DNA of 64,000 nucleotides, from assembly GCF_013350005.1 (NCBI RefSeq), contig NZ_JABVWW010000005.1:1-64000 (forward strand). The letters are read 5' to 3'. This document shows, one piece after another, positions 43,821 to 56,178 of the stretch (position 1 is its first letter; each line of letters begins with the position of its first letter). The notes beneath the pieces are model-generated. The model was given only the letters and a program-made list of their open reading frames with translations. It made no database searches and was not told the origin of the DNA. The translations under genes were made by a program, and so were the position numbers. Origin of the DNA: Methylocystis silviterrae. Its GTDB lineage: Bacteria > Pseudomonadota > Alphaproteobacteria > Rhizobiales > Beijerinckiaceae.

Positions 43821-46067
43821 TTATGACACCTGTGTCGGGAAAGCGCCCGAAAGCGCGTTGTCATCTCCGGCCATGAAGGCCGGCAGCGGGGCTTCATGCG
43901 CCTTGCGCAGCTCGGTCAGCAATATCGGCGCCTCGCCGGGCAGGATCAAAGCGTCGCCCCCGACGCGGCCGATCGCCAGAATGGGCACGCCCGCCGCCGC
44001 GCCCTCTCGGATCACCTCGGCGGCGTCCTCGCCCTGCGGGACCGTCACGAGATAGCGCGCCTGATCTTCCCCAAACAGCGTCGCGTGTCCGGGACCCGAT
44101 GGGACCTCCGCGATTTCGGCTCCCATGTCGCCGCAGAGCGCCATTTCCGCCAGCGCGACGGCGAGGCCGCCATCCGACAGATCATGCGCCGCGCTGGCGC
44201 GCCCGGAGAGAATCAGTCCCCGAACGAAGTCGCCGTTCCGGCGCTCGGCGGCGAGATCGACCGGCGGCGGCGCGCCGTCCGTGCGCCCGCATAGATCATG
44301 CGCATAGGCTGACTGGCCGAGCCAGCCTTTCGTCTCGCCGATGAGCAGGATCGCGTCGCCGTCTCTCGCAAAGCCGGTTTGCGCCGCCTTGGCGACGTCG
44401 GCGATCAGTCCGACGCCGCCGATCGCCGGGGTGGGCAGAATGCCGGCGCCCTGCGTCTCATTGTAGAGCGAGACGTTTCCCGAAACGATGGGGAAGTCCA
44501 GCGTGCGGGCGGCTTCGCCGATCCCCTCCAGGCAGCCGACGAATTGGCCCATATATTCGGGCCGCTCCGGATTGCCGAAATTCAGATTGTCGGTGAGCGC
44601 CAGCGGCGTCGCGCCGCGCACGGTGATATTGCGCCAGCTTTCAGCGACCGCCTGCTTGCCGCCCTCGTAAGGATCGGCGGCGCAATAGCGCGCGGTGACG
44701 TCGGTCGTCAGCGCCAGGCCTTTCGGTCCCTCCTTCACCCGGACCACGGCGGCGTCGCCGCCGGGAGGCCGCACGCTATTGCCGAGTATGAGGTGATCAT
44801 ATTGCTCCCACACCCAGCGCTTGGAGCAGAGATTCGGCGTCGCCAGGAGTTTCAGCAGCGCCTCGCGGTTCGATAGAGGCGATTTGATCGACGCCGCATC
44901 AAGCGCCGGCTGCTTCGGCGTTTGCGTCCAAGGCCGGTCGTAGACCGGCGCTTCGTCGCCGAGTTCCTTGATCGGCAGATCGGCCTTGAGCTCGCCCTGG
45001 TGCTTGACGACGAAGCGCAGCGTGTCGGTCGTCCTGCCGACGATCGCGAAGTCGAGTCCCCATTTTTTGAAGATCGCCTCGGCTTGCTCTTCCAGTTCGG
45101 GCTTGAGAACCATGAGCATGCGCTCCTGGCTCTCCGAGAGCATCATTTCATAGGCGGTCATGCCCTGTTCGCGGCAGGGAACGGCGTCGAGGTCGAGCTC
45201 GATGCCGAGATTGCCCTTGGCGCCCATCTCCACCGCCGAAGATGTCAGTCCGGCGGCGCCCATATCCTGGATGGCGATGACCGCGCCCGACGCCATCAGC
45301 TCCAGGCAGGCCTCTAACAGCAGCTTTTCCGAAAAAGGATCGCCGACCTGCACGGTGGGGCGCTTTTCCTCCGCGTTCTCCTCAAAGGACGCCGAGGCCA
45401 TGGTGGCGCCATGGATGCCGTCGCGGCCGGTTTTGGAGCCAAGATAAACGATCGGATTTCCGACGCCGGCGGCGGCCGAATAGAAAATCGAGTCGGCCCG
45501 CGCAAGCCCGACCGCCATGGCGTTGACGAGAATATTGCCGTCGTAAGAAGGATCGAATTCCGTCGAGCCGCCAACGGTGGGCACGCCGAAACTATTGCCG
45601 TAGCCGCCAACGCCGGCGACGACGCCCGCCACGAGCCGCCGCGTCTTGGGATGCGAAGGGCGGCCGAAGCGCAGGAGGTTCAAGCAGGCGATCGGCCGCG
45701 CCCCCATCGTGAACACGTCGCGCAGAATGCCGCCAACGCCCGTCGCCGCGCCTTGATAAGGTTCGATAAAGGAGGGGTGATTGTGGCTCTCCATCTTGAA
45801 GACGCAGGCGTCGCCATCGCCGATGTCGATGACGCCGGCGTTCTCGCCCGGACCGCGAATCACCCAAGGGGCTTTGGTCGGAAGCTTGCGCAGATGCACG
45901 CGCGACGACTTGTAGGAACAGTGTTCGTTCCACATCGCCGAGAATATGCCGAGTTCAGTGAAGCTCGGCGTGCGGCCGATGAGAGTCAGGATGCGCGCAT
46001 ATTCATCGGGCTTGAGGCCATGCGCGGCGCCGAGTTCCGGCGTAACGGCGGGTTCGGTCGCGCTCAC
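43821..46067 (-). CDS. purL: Phosphoribosylformylglycinamidine synthase II
   Basis: A 748-residue small-type PurL that works with PurS and PurQ to convert FGAR to FGAM in purine synthesis. Landmarks: [25 protein letters not shown], the metal-binding [72 protein letters not shown] and [17 protein letters not shown]. Length and order are normal. The downstream genes bolA and grxD follow the alphaproteobacterial order. Confidence 0.97.
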   Translation of the reverse strand: MSATEPAVTPELGAAHGLKPDEYARILTLIGRTPSFTELGIFSAMWNEHCSYKSSRVHLRKLPTKAPWVIRGPGENAGVIDIGDGDACVFKMESHNHPSFIEPYQGAATGVGGILRDVFTMGARPIACLNLLRFGRPSHPKTRRLVAGVVAGVGGYGNSFGVPTVGGSTEFDPSYDGNILVNAMAVGLARADSIFYSAAAGVGNPIVYLGSKTGRDGIHGATMASASFEENAEEKRPTVQVGDPFSEKLLLEACLELMASGAVIAIQDMGAAGLTSSAVEMGAKGNLGIELDLDAVPCREQGMTAYEMMLSESQERMLMVLKPELEEQAEAIFKKWGLDFAIVGRTTDTLRFVVKHQGELKADLPIKELGDEAPVYDRPWTQTPKQPALDAASIKSPLSNREALLKLLATPNLCSKRWVWEQYDHLILGNSVRPPGGDAAVVRVKEGPKGLALTTDVTARYCAADPYEGGKQAVAESWRNITVRGATPLALTDNLNFGNPERPEYMGQFVGCLEGIGEAARTLDFPIVSGNVSLYNETQGAGILPTPAIGGVGLIADVAKAAQTGFARDGDAILLIGETKGWLGQSAYAHDLCGRTDGAPPPVDLAAERRNGDFVRGLILSGRASAAHDLSDGGLAVALAEMALCGDMGAEIAEVPSGPGHATLFGEDQARYLVTVPQGEDAAEVIREGAAAGVPILAIGRVGGDALILPGEAPILLTELRKAHEAPLPAFMAGDDNALSGAFPTQVS

Positions 46068-46413
46068 TTAACCTCGCATTGACGTGAAAATCTCAGCTGC
46101 GCTTCAAGAGTCTTCGCCGCGCTGCGGCGGCGCAAGGATTACTGCGCGCCGTCTGGCGCGGCAAGCCGCGCCTATGCCTAAAATCGCATCCAAGACGCTG
46201 TGCACGGCAGCGGTTGCAGCAAAGCGATGCTTGCTATCTCACATTAATCTCAAGGGAATGTTGCCCCAGAGCCACAGCGGCCAAGAATGAGCATGCCACA
46301 GCCTAATTTTGCATCAGACTTAGTTGCATTACAGAAATTTTATAGCAACGTGAAAGGGACTTCGGCGCCTTCGTCGTCGACCGTCTACCGTAGAATTTAA
46401 TCCGGGGGTTCCG
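46068..46413. other. Intergenic region between divergent purL and the double-barrel gene
   Basis: 346 bases; the last ~120 are AT-rich (around 46300-46360), fitting a strong promoter for the outer-membrane gene. No recognisable ORF. Confidence 0.4.
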
Positions 46414-48102
46414 ATGAAGAATTTTGTTCGCGGCGCGCTAGCCGCTCTTGTGGTCGGGAGCGTGGGCGCCGCCGCCCAGGCCGCCGACCTGCCCAGCTAT
46501 AAGGCTCCGCCGCCGCCGCTTCCGCCGGTGTTCACCTGGACGGGTCTCTACGGGGGCGTCAACATCGGTTACGCTTTCGGCGCCAGTTCTCAGGAGACTG
46601 GCGGCCTCGGCTATCTTAGCGCCGGCGGTCTTGCGGCGGCGCCGCTCGGTTCGGCCTGGACCACCGGACAGAATCTGCAAGGCGTCGTGGGCGGCGGACA
46701 GCTCGGTTACAATTATCAGTTCAACCCGTGGCTCGTCCTCGGCGCCGAGGCGGACATTCAGGCCGCCGATATCGGGTCCCACGGCAACGCGGTGGTGGGA
46801 ATCGTCGATGCCCTAGGACCCCATGTGCAGTCGGTCAATTCTACGAAGAAGGTCGATTGGTTCGGCACGGTGCGCGGCCGGGTCGGCTTCACGCTGCCGT
46901 CCATGCCCAATCTGATGGTTTACGGCACGGGCGGCTTCGCCTATGGCCAGGTCGTCCACAATGTCGGATTCGCCGATAATTTCCTCACTCAGGGAGTAAG
47001 CTCCATCGGCCACGGCTATTACGACAACACCAAGGTCGGCTGGGCGGCTGGCGGCGGCCTCGAATGGTCGCCTTCTATGTTCCCGGCGTGGTCGCTCAAG
47101 GCCGAATATCTCTATGTCGATCTCGGCTCGACGCGCGCGAATTCGGTCCCGCTCAATGGCGGCGTCCCCTCGATCGGCCTCGGCGTCACGACGCCGCTGT
47201 TCGCAGGGACGCAGAGCTCGCCGACCCGCTTTCACACGGTTCGCGCGGGCATCAACTGGCACTTCGACCCCTTCGCGGTTGTGGCGCCTTCGAGCACGAG
47301 CGGCGCTCTTCCGTCCGTCAAGGGACCCCCGCCGGCCTTCGTCGACAACTATCAGCCGTTTCAGGTCCGCCTGAAGGTTGGCGGCGTCATTCCGCTCAAC
47401 GGCCATGGCACGGTTTACGACTCGGGCGCCGGATATCCCGGCTTGGGCTCCATTGGTCGGCTCTCGGGCCTGACCGGCGCGAATGGCGTCATTGCCGGCG
47501 CGAGCACGAACACGTCGACGTCCATCATCCCGATGATCGACGTGGCCTATTACCTCACCAAGAACTGGGCGATCGAAGCGATTTGCTGCATTGCGCCGGC
47601 TCACATTCAGGGCACCGGCACGATCGCCAGCGACTTCGCTCGCACCTGGGTGTTCCCGCCGTCCATCATGGCGCAATATCACTTCACCAACTTCGGCGCT
47701 TTCCAACCCTACGTCGGCGTCGGCGTGAACTTCACGACCTTCTGGAATACGCGCGTCAACAACGACACTTGGTCGATTCCCTTCGCGCCTGGCGCTCCGC
47801 TCGCCGCTGCTGGCGGAGTGTTCAGCACATTCCAATACGCCACGGTTGCTCCTTCCTGGGGCGTGGTTGGACAAGCTGGCTTCGACTATATGCTCAACGA
47901 CCATTGGGGCGTGAACCTCGACTTCAAATATGTCGGCTTGCACCCGATGGTTCACTCGACAGTGGTCTCCTTCGCGCCGGCGGCGCCTGCGCTGGGTGCG
48001 ATCTTCATTCCGGTCAAGGTGTCGCTGCCGATCAATCCGATCGTCATCTCGGCGGGCCTCACCTATCGCTTCGGCGGCAGCCTCCTGTCGCCGCTGTTCT
48101 AA
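46414..48102 (+). CDS. Two-domain outer-membrane protein: Omp25-like barrel fused to OmpW-like barrel
   Basis: A 562-residue protein with signal peptide MKNFVRGALAALVVGSVGAA (cleavage near AQA-ADLPSYKAPP). Residues ~22-290 are a full Omp25/Omp31-type barrel: FTWTGLYGGVNIGYAFG, VVGGGQLGYNYQFNPWLVLG, VDWFGTVRGRVGF, LMVYGTGGFAYGQV and a family-typical end RFHTVRAGINWHFD. A Pro/Ser linker (~291-320) follows. Residues ~325-562 look like OmpW: FQVRLKVGGVIPLNG, IPMIDVAYYLTKNWAIEAIC, FPPSIMAQYHFTNFGAFQPY, VGVGVNFTTFWN, DHWGVNLDFKYVGL and SAGLTYRFGGSLLSPLF with a terminal Phe. Two separate 8-strand barrels in one chain is unusual. A terminator follows. Confidence 0.88.
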   Translation: MKNFVRGALAALVVGSVGAAAQAADLPSYKAPPPPLPPVFTWTGLYGGVNIGYAFGASSQETGGLGYLSAGGLAAAPLGSAWTTGQNLQGVVGGGQLGYNYQFNPWLVLGAEADIQAADIGSHGNAVVGIVDALGPHVQSVNSTKKVDWFGTVRGRVGFTLPSMPNLMVYGTGGFAYGQVVHNVGFADNFLTQGVSSIGHGYYDNTKVGWAAGGGLEWSPSMFPAWSLKAEYLYVDLGSTRANSVPLNGGVPSIGLGVTTPLFAGTQSSPTRFHTVRAGINWHFDPFAVVAPSSTSGALPSVKGPPPAFVDNYQPFQVRLKVGGVIPLNGHGTVYDSGAGYPGLGSIGRLSGLTGANGVIAGASTNTSTSIIPMIDVAYYLTKNWAIEAICCIAPAHIQGTGTIASDFARTWVFPPSIMAQYHFTNFGAFQPYVGVGVNFTTFWNTRVNNDTWSIPFAPGAPLAAAGGVFSTFQYATVAPSWGVVGQAGFDYMLNDHWGVNLDFKYVGLHPMVHSTVVSFAPAAPALGAIFIPVKVSLPINPIVISAGLTYRFGGSLLSPLF

Positions 48103-48155
48103 AATTTGCGGTCGATGAGAAACCGGCCCTTGCGGGTCGGTTTCAGATGACAAGC

Positions 48156-48183
48156 AAACCCCCGGCTCGCGCCGGGGGTTTTT
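48156..48183 (+). terminator. Rho-independent terminator of the double-barrel gene
   Basis: A perfect 10-bp stem AACCCCCGGC / GCCGGGGGTT with TCGC loop and a run of five T. It is a strong terminator 54 bases past the stop. Confidence 0.92.
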
Positions 48184-48507
48184 CATTTGCCGGGGTCTCG
48201 CTGAGATGGCGCGCCAACAGCGCTTAAGGAGCGACGCGCGCTCAGCTTGTTCGCACACGTTTCGCAAGATGTGCATGCGATCTTTTCATGCATTCGAATC
48301 ATGGGTGAAGGCGATGGCCGGCCGCCGGCTTCCCGGCTGGCTGACGCTGACGGCGCAGTCGTTTGACAATTTCGGTAGGCGGGAACTGGCGATCGAGGAA
48401 AGCCGCGCTACGCCTGGCCAAGCGCCATTGGCGCAGACAGACGGCGCCATCTATCTGACTCTGGCGCCGGACGCCGTTTGACGTCGACGGGGCGCTCAAG
48501 GGGAAAT
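48184..48507. other. Gap between double-barrel gene terminator and parB
   Basis: Open frames exist on both strands (for example 48206-48481 plus), but none has a ribosome site, recognisable motif or convincing composition. I see no supportable gene. Confidence 0.35.
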
Positions 48508-49401
48508 CTATTTGGTCAGCAGCCGACAGATCGAGTCAAGCTGCTCCAATGATTCATAGCGAATCCGAAGCTCGCCCCTTTCATCCTCGGCGCGAAGTTC
48601 GACACGCATGCCGAGGGCGTCGCTCAAGGTCTTTTCGATCGCGCGCGCGTCGGCGTCCTTGACGGAATTCCTCGCCGAATTCTTGGCGGAACGCGGCGAG
48701 CGTCCCGACGGGCCAGCCTCGTCGGCATGGTCCTTCGCCAAACGCTCGACGTCGCGGACCGTCAATCCCTTTTCGACGATGCGCCGCGCCACTGCCGCCG
48801 GATCGGCGACGGCAAGGAGCGCGCGCGCGTGACCGGCCGAAATCGCGCCCTCGGCCACGAGCTTTTTCGCCTCCTCGGGTAAATTGAGCAGGCGGATCGT
48901 ATTGGCGATGTGAGGCCGGCTCTTGCCGATGATTTTCGCGATGTCGCCGTGGGAATAGCCAAACTCCGCGCCGAGCCGCTCATAGCCCTTCGCCTCCTCG
49001 ACGGCGTTGAGGTCGGCGCGCTGCACATTTTCGATGATCGCGAGTTCGAGCGCTTCCTTGTCGTTCGCCTCGTGAATGACGACCGGCACGTCCGAGAGCC
49101 CCGCCATCTGCGCCGCGCGCCAGCGCCGCTCGCCCGCGATGATTTCATAGGCGTCGGCGACGCCGACGATGACGCGCACGATGATGGGCTGGATCACGCC
49201 CTTCTCGCGAATCGATGCGGTCAGTTCGGCCAGATCCTCTTCGCGAAAAGAAATGCGCGGATTGCGCGGGTTCGGGCGCAAAAATTCGATCGGCGCCTTT
49301 CGTGGCCCGCGCGGCCGCTCGGCCGGGGCGGCGTCAGCGGCGGCGTCGCCGAGAAGCGCCGCCAATCCCCGGCCCAGCCGGCGCCGCGATTCATCCGCCA
49401 T
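48508..49401 (-). CDS. parB: Chromosome-partitioning protein ParB
   Basis: A 297-residue ParB. The N-terminal CTPase/nuclease-like part has IRPNPRNPRISF-like FLRPNPRNPRISFREEDLAE, GVIQPIIVRV and AYEIIAGERRWRAAQMAGL (GERR CTP-binding box). The central HTH is GDIAKIIGKSRPHIANTIRL, which binds parS. The C-terminal dimerisation segment is at about 250-297. It loads onto parS near the origin and spreads as a CTP clamp. It is downstream of parA; the two perfect parS sites lie at 50568 and 52775. Confidence 0.97.
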   Translation of the reverse strand: MADESRRRLGRGLAALLGDAAADAAPAERPRGPRKAPIEFLRPNPRNPRISFREEDLAELTASIREKGVIQPIIVRVIVGVADAYEIIAGERRWRAAQMAGLSDVPVVIHEANDKEALELAIIENVQRADLNAVEEAKGYERLGAEFGYSHGDIAKIIGKSRPHIANTIRLLNLPEEAKKLVAEGAISAGHARALLAVADPAAVARRIVEKGLTVRDVERLAKDHADEAGPSGRSPRSAKNSARNSVKDADARAIEKTLSDALGMRVELRAEDERGELRIRYESLEQLDSICRLLTK

Positions 49402-49470
49402 CTTGAAAGGCTCCTTCTTGGCTCTTAGGCCGCTTGGCTTTTGGGGTGCTGGGCTTGGGGTGCTGGGCTC

Positions 49471-50283
49471 TTAGGCTGCGCGCAACCGCTTCTCGCGCTG
49501 GATCACTTCCGAGGCGAGCTTCAGATAGGCCTGACTGCCCGCGCATTTGAGGTCATAGAGCAGCACCGGCTTGCCATGTGAAGGCGCCTCCGAGACCCTG
49601 ACGTTGCGCGGGATCATCGTCTGATAGACCTTCTCGCCCATGAAACGACGCACGTCGGCGACGACCTGATTGGCGAGGTTGTTGCGGGGGTCATACATCG
49701 TCAGAACGACGCCATGGATGGACAACTTATGGTTGAGAGTCTGCCGAACCTGTTCGACAGTCGAGAGCAGCTGGGAGAGGCCTTCCAGCGCGAAGAATTC
49801 GCACTGTAGCGGCACGACGACAGCGTCGCTGCTAGCTAACGCATTGATTGTCAATAGATTTAGCGATGGCGGGCAGTCTATTAGAATATAGCTGAAGCGC
49901 CGCTCATCATCGTGATCGGCCGCCAGCTCGGCGAAGGCGCGCTTCAACCTATAGGCGCGATCCTTGTCATTGGCGATTTCGAGCTCGACGCCCAGCAAAT
50001 CCAGAGTGGAGGGCGCGATCGAGAGCCGCGGCACCGCCGTGGCGATGATCGCGTCGGCGAGGCTCGATTCGCCGAGCAGCACGTCATAGGTCGAAATCGT
50101 CCGATGATGACGGTCGACGCCGAGGCCCGTCGAAGCATTGCCCTGCGGATCGAGGTCGATGACGAGAACTTCCTCGCCGACCGCCGCGAGCGCGGTGCCG
50201 AGATTGATGGCGGTGGTCGTCTTGCCCACGCCGCCCTTTTGATTGGCCAGCACAAAAATGCGCGGCGAAGAGGAAGCGGTCAC
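49471..50283 (-). CDS. parA: Chromosome-partitioning ATPase ParA (Soj)
   Basis: A 270-residue Walker-type ATPase. The deviant Walker A is LANQKGGVGKTTTAINLGTA, Walker A' VLVIDLDPQGNASTGLGV, and Walker B SYILIDCPPSLNLLT. It forms a dynamic nucleoid-bound gradient that ParB-parS complexes follow. Its start overlaps the end of rsmG by four bases. Short direct repeats (GGGGTGCTGGGCT) fill the 69 bases before parB. Confidence 0.97.
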   Translation of the reverse strand: MTASSSPRIFVLANQKGGVGKTTTAINLGTALAAVGEEVLVIDLDPQGNASTGLGVDRHHRTISTYDVLLGESSLADAIIATAVPRLSIAPSTLDLLGVELEIANDKDRAYRLKRAFAELAADHDDERRFSYILIDCPPSLNLLTINALASSDAVVVPLQCEFFALEGLSQLLSTVEQVRQTLNHKLSIHGVVLTMYDPRNNLANQVVADVRRFMGEKVYQTMIPRNVRVSEAPSHGKPVLLYDLKCAGSQAYLKLASEVIQREKRLRAA

Positions 50284-50911
50284 TGGGGAGCCTTGTGCTT
50301 GACGACGACGACGCGCGCGCCCTTACGGGTGCGGCTGTCCGCCGATTCGCAGCTCAAGCTACCGAGCGCCTCAACCGCGGTCAATTCGTCTCGCCACTCT
50401 TCCCCCTTTAAAAACACGCCAATGGCGCCTTTTTTTAGCGGCGCTTCGGCGAGCTGCACGAGGCGAGAGAGCGGCGCGAGAGCGCGTGCGCTGACGCCGC
50501 CGACTTCGGCGGTAAGATTCGGTAGAACGCTTTCGATCCGCTCAGCATGAATGACCGTTGGTGCTCCTGTTTCACGTGAAACAGCACGGAGGAATCCAGC
50601 CTTTCGCTGGTCGCTTTCAATCAGGTGCACGACGCCATCCGGCGTCGACTTTATCAAGAGCGCTGTCACCAGACCAGGAAAGCCTGCGCCGGAACCCAGG
50701 TCCGCCCAGCGCCTGATGTCAGGCGCGGCCGCGTGAACCTGCGCCGAATCGGCGAAGTGCCTCAACCAAATTTCGTCGAGCGTCGCCGAGGAGACCAGAT
50801 TGATCTTCGCCTGCCAGCGACGCAGCAGGGACTCATAGATCTCAAGCTCCGCTTGAATCGGCTTGAGTTCCGGGAAGAGCCCGAGCGCCTCTTCCCGGCA
50901 AGATCTGTCTC

Positions 50912-50915
<4 letters not shown>
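50280..50915 (-). CDS. rsmG: 16S rRNA (guanine527-N7)-methyltransferase
   Basis: A 211-residue SAM methyltransferase (GidB). Its motifs are [58 protein letters not shown] and [20 protein letters not shown]. It methylates the decoding-site-near G527. A perfect parS sequence lies inside its coding region, where it encodes the conserved VSRET. It is coupled to mnmG (four-base overlap) and parA. Confidence 0.96.
50568..50583. promoter_or_regulatory. parS site inside rsmG
   Basis: TGTTTCACGTGAAACA is a perfect 16-bp match to the universal chromosomal parS palindrome bound by ParB. In the rsmG frame it encodes V-S-R-E-T. Confidence 0.97.
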
Positions 50916-52765
<1,850 letters not shown>

Positions 52766-52774
52766 CGCTTGGCC

Positions 52775-52790
52775 TGTTTCACGTGAAACA
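52775..52790. promoter_or_regulatory. parS site between mnmG and mnmE
   Basis: A second perfect TGTTTCACGTGAAACA palindrome, 2.2 kb from the first, lies in the 27-base gap between the mnmE stop and the mnmG start. Two sites form a ParB loading cluster about 5-8 kb from the candidate origin. Confidence 0.97.
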
Positions 52791-52792
52791 TA

Positions 52793-54091
52793 TCATTTGC
52801 CAATACAGAAACGCGAGAAAACCGCGTCGAGAATTTCCTCGACGTCAACCGCGCCGACAATCCGGCCGAGCGCACGGCTGGCGCGGCGCAACGCCTCGGC
52901 CTGAATCTCGAGCGCTTCGCCGCCAACCAGTATAGAGTCAATGCTTTCAACGGCTTGCTCCAGAGCGTGACGATGCCGTTCTCGCACGATCAGCGACGTC
53001 GCGCCGTCGCCCAGGCGCGCCCGGGCGCGCGTTTCAATCGCTGCCGCCAGCGTCTGGAGCCCCTCGCCGCTCAAGGCGCAGACGCCGATCGCGCCTTCAA
53101 GCGCCGGCGTCAGATCAGTTTTGGTCGCGACGCGGATCGTCTCGACGTCGTGTTCCGGCGGCGCCTCCGCAGAATCCGAGAGCCACAGCGCCAGATCGGC
53201 GGTTTCGACCCGGGCGAGAGTCCGATCGACTCCGATCCGCTCGATCGCGTCGGCCGCCTCGCGCAGACCTGCCGTGTCGATCAATGTCACAGGCATTCCG
53301 CCAATATCGAGATGCGCTTCGATCATATCCCTCGTCGTGCCGGGAATCGGCGAGACGATCGCCAGATCGCGCCGCGTCAGCGCGTTGATCAGCGTCGACT
53401 TGCCGACATTCGGCCGCCCGAGGATCATGACAAGGAAGCCGTCGCGCATGCGCTCCGAGGCTGGCGCGAGCTGCAGCGCCGCGCGCATGTCCTCGGCAAG
53501 CGGCGAAAGCAGCGCGCTGAGCCGCGCCGGCGAAAACGCGCCGACGTCCGCCTCGTCGCTGAAATCGAGCTCGGCCTCAACAAGCGCGAGCGACTCCACC
53601 AGCGCCGCCCGCCAGGCCTCGACCTTCCGGCGCAACGCGCCGCCCGCCACCCGCAAAGCCTGCCGCCGCTGCGCCTCGGTTTGCGCGTCGATGAGATCGG
53701 CGAGCGCTTCCGCTTGAGAGAGATCGAGCTTGCCATTGGCGAAGCCGCGGCGCGCGAATTCGCCGGGTTCGGCAGGCCGCAGGCCGGGGAGCCGATGCAA
53801 AGCGGCGAGCGCGCCCTCGACGACCGCGCGGCCGCCATGAAGCTGCAGCTCGCCGTAATCTTCGCCCGTTGACGACGCGGGACCGGGAAAGAACAGCGCG
53901 AGCCCCCGATCAAGCATTTCCCCGGTCTGGGGATCACGCAGAATCGCAAAACTCGCCTGCCGCGGCTTGGGGAGCTTGCCGACGAGCGCCGCGAGCGCGC
54001 CGCCGGCCCCCGGCCCCGAAATCCGGATCACGGCGATCGCGGCGCGACCGGCGCCCGTTCCGAGCGCGAAGATCGTGTCGGTCACCGTCAT
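52793..54091 (-). CDS. mnmE: tRNA modification GTPase MnmE
   Basis: A 432-residue GTPase (TrmE). The N-terminal formyl-THF-binding domain begins TIFALGTGAGRAAIAVIRIS. The G domain is at about 216-370 with G1 GRPNVGKST (225-233), G3 DTAG and G4 TKTD. The C-terminal end CIGK carries the conserved Cys. It partners MnmG in making the cmnm5 modification of tRNA U34. mnmE-mnmG-rsmG-parA-parB is the conserved alphaproteobacterial order. Confidence 0.97.
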   Translation of the reverse strand: MTVTDTIFALGTGAGRAAIAVIRISGPGAGGALAALVGKLPKPRQASFAILRDPQTGEMLDRGLALFFPGPASSTGEDYGELQLHGGRAVVEGALAALHRLPGLRPAEPGEFARRGFANGKLDLSQAEALADLIDAQTEAQRRQALRVAGGALRRKVEAWRAALVESLALVEAELDFSDEADVGAFSPARLSALLSPLAEDMRAALQLAPASERMRDGFLVMILGRPNVGKSTLINALTRRDLAIVSPIPGTTRDMIEAHLDIGGMPVTLIDTAGLREAADAIERIGVDRTLARVETADLALWLSDSAEAPPEHDVETIRVATKTDLTPALEGAIGVCALSGEGLQTLAAAIETRARARLGDGATSLIVRERHRHALEQAVESIDSILVGGEALEIQAEALRRASRALGRIVGAVDVEEILDAVFSRFCIGK

Positions 54092-54350
54092 CGGCCGGCG
54101 GCCTCTCGGCAGTCCGGCGCAGCTATGTAAATTCCCGATCGCCTGCTCCCGTTCAAGGGGTCGAGACCGAAAATGCTGCAGCGCACAAACGGCGGGCTCC
54201 GGTCGATGAACGCACAGGACACGCCGGCGTCGCGCTTCCGATCACGCGCAACGCCGACCGTCATCCACACATTGGCGAAATCCTTGAACATGCGCGCCGC
54301 TTATTTCCTTCGCCGCTGGCATTCGCAAGGCCGCTCCGGCACAAAGACAT

Positions 54351-54863
54351 ATGCGAACGCGAGCAATATGTCGCCGGCTCAACGGCGCGGACGCGGACCT
54401 CTTTCAAGCGTTGCGACTTGAGGGCTTTACATTGGAGCCCCGAGCCTTTCGCTTCGCGCCCGAAGATGAAGTCCATGTCCCGTCGGAGTCGGTCGCCGCC
54501 CGCCTTCAGCGCGACTTTGTCATCGGCGCATTCAACGAAGAAGACTCGCAATTGATTGGCGTTGGCGGACTCGCATGGAGCGACGGCGTGAAGACGCGCC
54601 ACAAGGCGCTGCTCTACGGCATGTATGTGAAGGCCGCTGATCGCAGATCGGGCGCCGCCGACGAGATCATGAAAAGACTAATCGACGAGGCGCGCGGCAG
54701 CGTCGAGATCGTCACGCTTACCGTCGTCTCGACGAACTTTCGCGCGCTGCGTTTCTACGAACGATGGGGATTTCGCGCCTATGGCGTTGAAGAACGCTCA
54801 GCGAAAAACGGCGACGGCGATTATCTCGACGAAACGCTGATGGCGCTGCGTTTCAACGAATAA
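54351..54863 (+). CDS. GNAT family N-acetyltransferase
   Basis: A 170-residue acetyltransferase. The acetyl-CoA-binding motif A reads LYGMYVKAADRRSGAADEIM (Arg-Arg-Ser-Gly-Ala-Ala in the P-loop position), with motif B VVSTNFRALRFYERWGFRAYG and a C-terminal strand ETLMALRFNE. The target is unknown. It lies between divergent mnmE and convergent rho and stands alone. The 260 bases before it show no other gene. Confidence 0.85.
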   Translation: MRTRAICRRLNGADADLFQALRLEGFTLEPRAFRFAPEDEVHVPSESVAARLQRDFVIGAFNEEDSQLIGVGGLAWSDGVKTRHKALLYGMYVKAADRRSGAADEIMKRLIDEARGSVEIVTLTVVSTNFRALRFYERWGFRAYGVEERSAKNGDGDYLDETLMALRFNE

Positions 54864-54912
54864 AACAGGCGGCAAGACGAGAGCCGACGAGTCGGCTCAA
54901 CGCTTATCGCCG

Positions 54913-56178
54913 TTACGTATTCATCGAATCGAAGAAGCCCAGATTGTTCTTCGTCTCGCGCAGCTTTCCGAGCAGGAATTCGATCGCGTCGACCGTGCCC
55001 ATCGGATTGAGGATACGGCGCAGGACATACATCTTCTTGAGGATGTCGGGCGCGACGAGCAGCTCTTCCTTGCGGGTGCCGGAGCGGGTGATATCCAGCG
55101 CCGGGAAAATCCGCTTGTCGGAAACCTTGCGGTCGAGAATGATCTCGCTGTTACCGGTGCCCTTGAACTCTTCGAAGATGACTTCGTCCATGCGCGAGCC
55201 GGTGTCGATCAAGGCCGTCGCGATGATCGTCAGCGAGCCGCCTTCCTCGATATTGCGCGCCGCGCCGAAGAAGCGCTTGGGCCGCTGCAGCGCGTTGGCG
55301 TCGACGCCGCCGGTCAGCACCTTGCCGGATGACGGCACGACGGTGTTGTAGGCGCGCCCGAGCCGCGTGATCGAATCAAGCAGGATCACCACGTCGCGGC
55401 CGTGTTCGACGAGACGCTTCGCCTTCTCGATCACCATTTCCGCGACCTGCACGTGGCGCACCGCCGGCTCGTCGAAGGTCGAGGAGACGACCTCGCCCTT
55501 CACCGAACGCTGCATGTCGGTGACTTCCTCAGGCCGCTCGTCGATGAGCAGCACGATGAGATAGCACTCGGGATGATTGGTTGTGATCGACTGCGCGATA
55601 TTCTGCAGGAGCACGGTCTTGCCGGTGCGCGGCGGCGCCACGACCAGCGCGCGCTGCCCTTTGCCGATCGGCGCGACGAGATCGATGATGCGCGACGAGA
55701 GATCCTTGCGGGTCGGGTCTTCAATCTCGAGCTTGAGGCGCTCGTCCGGATAGAGCGGCGTCAGATTGTCGAAGGGCACCTTGTGGCGCACCTTCTCGGG
55801 ATCTTCGAAATTGATGCTGTTGACTTTTAAGAGCGCGAAATAGCGCTCGCCCTCTTTCGGGCTCCGGATCATGCCCTCGACCGTATCGCCGGTGCGCAGG
55901 CCGAACTTTCGGATCTGCGAGGGCGAGACGTAAATGTCGTCGGGACCGGCGAGATAATTCGCGTCGGGCGACCGCAGGAAGCCAAAGCCGTCCTGCAGCA
56001 CTTCGACGACGCCGACGCCGACGATTTCGACGTCGCGACTGGCGAATTGTTTCAGAATCGCGAAGAGGAGTTCCTGCTTACGCAGGAGCGAGGCGTTCTC
56101 GACTTCGTGCTCTTCGGCAAAAGCGAGGAGTTCGGCAGCGGACTTGGCCTTCAAGTCCGAAAGTTTAATTTCCCGCAT
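54913..56178 (-). CDS. rho: Transcription termination factor Rho
   Basis: A 421-residue hexameric helicase. The N-terminal helical part ([20 protein letters not shown]) and RNA-binding domain ([20 protein letters not shown] with [15 protein letters not shown]) are followed by P-loop [26 protein letters not shown] and the C-terminal [20 protein letters not shown]. Length and motifs are standard. The gene lies downstream of hemJ-hemE on the same strand, near the candidate origin, as in Rhizobiales. Confidence 0.98.
   Translation of the reverse strand: MREIKLSDLKAKSAAELLAFAEEHEVENASLLRKQELLFAILKQFASRDVEIVGVGVVEVLQDGFGFLRSPDANYLAGPDDIYVSPSQIRKFGLRTGDTVEGMIRSPKEGERYFALLKVNSINFEDPEKVRHKVPFDNLTPLYPDERLKLEIEDPTRKDLSSRIIDLVAPIGKGQRALVVAPPRTGKTVLLQNIAQSITTNHPECYLIVLLIDERPEEVTDMQRSVKGEVVSSTFDEPAVRHVQVAEMVIEKAKRLVEHGRDVVILLDSITRLGRAYNTVVPSSGKVLTGGVDANALQRPKRFFGAARNIEEGGSLTIIATALIDTGSRMDEVIFEEFKGTGNSEIILDRKVSDKRIFPALDITRSGTRKEELLVAPDILKKMYVLRRILNPMGTVDAIEFLLGKLRETKNNLGFFDSMNT

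Noticed and set aside
48206-48481. Possible 91-residue ORF before parB
   Set aside because: No ribosome site, no recognisable family, overlapping equally poor frames on the other strand.
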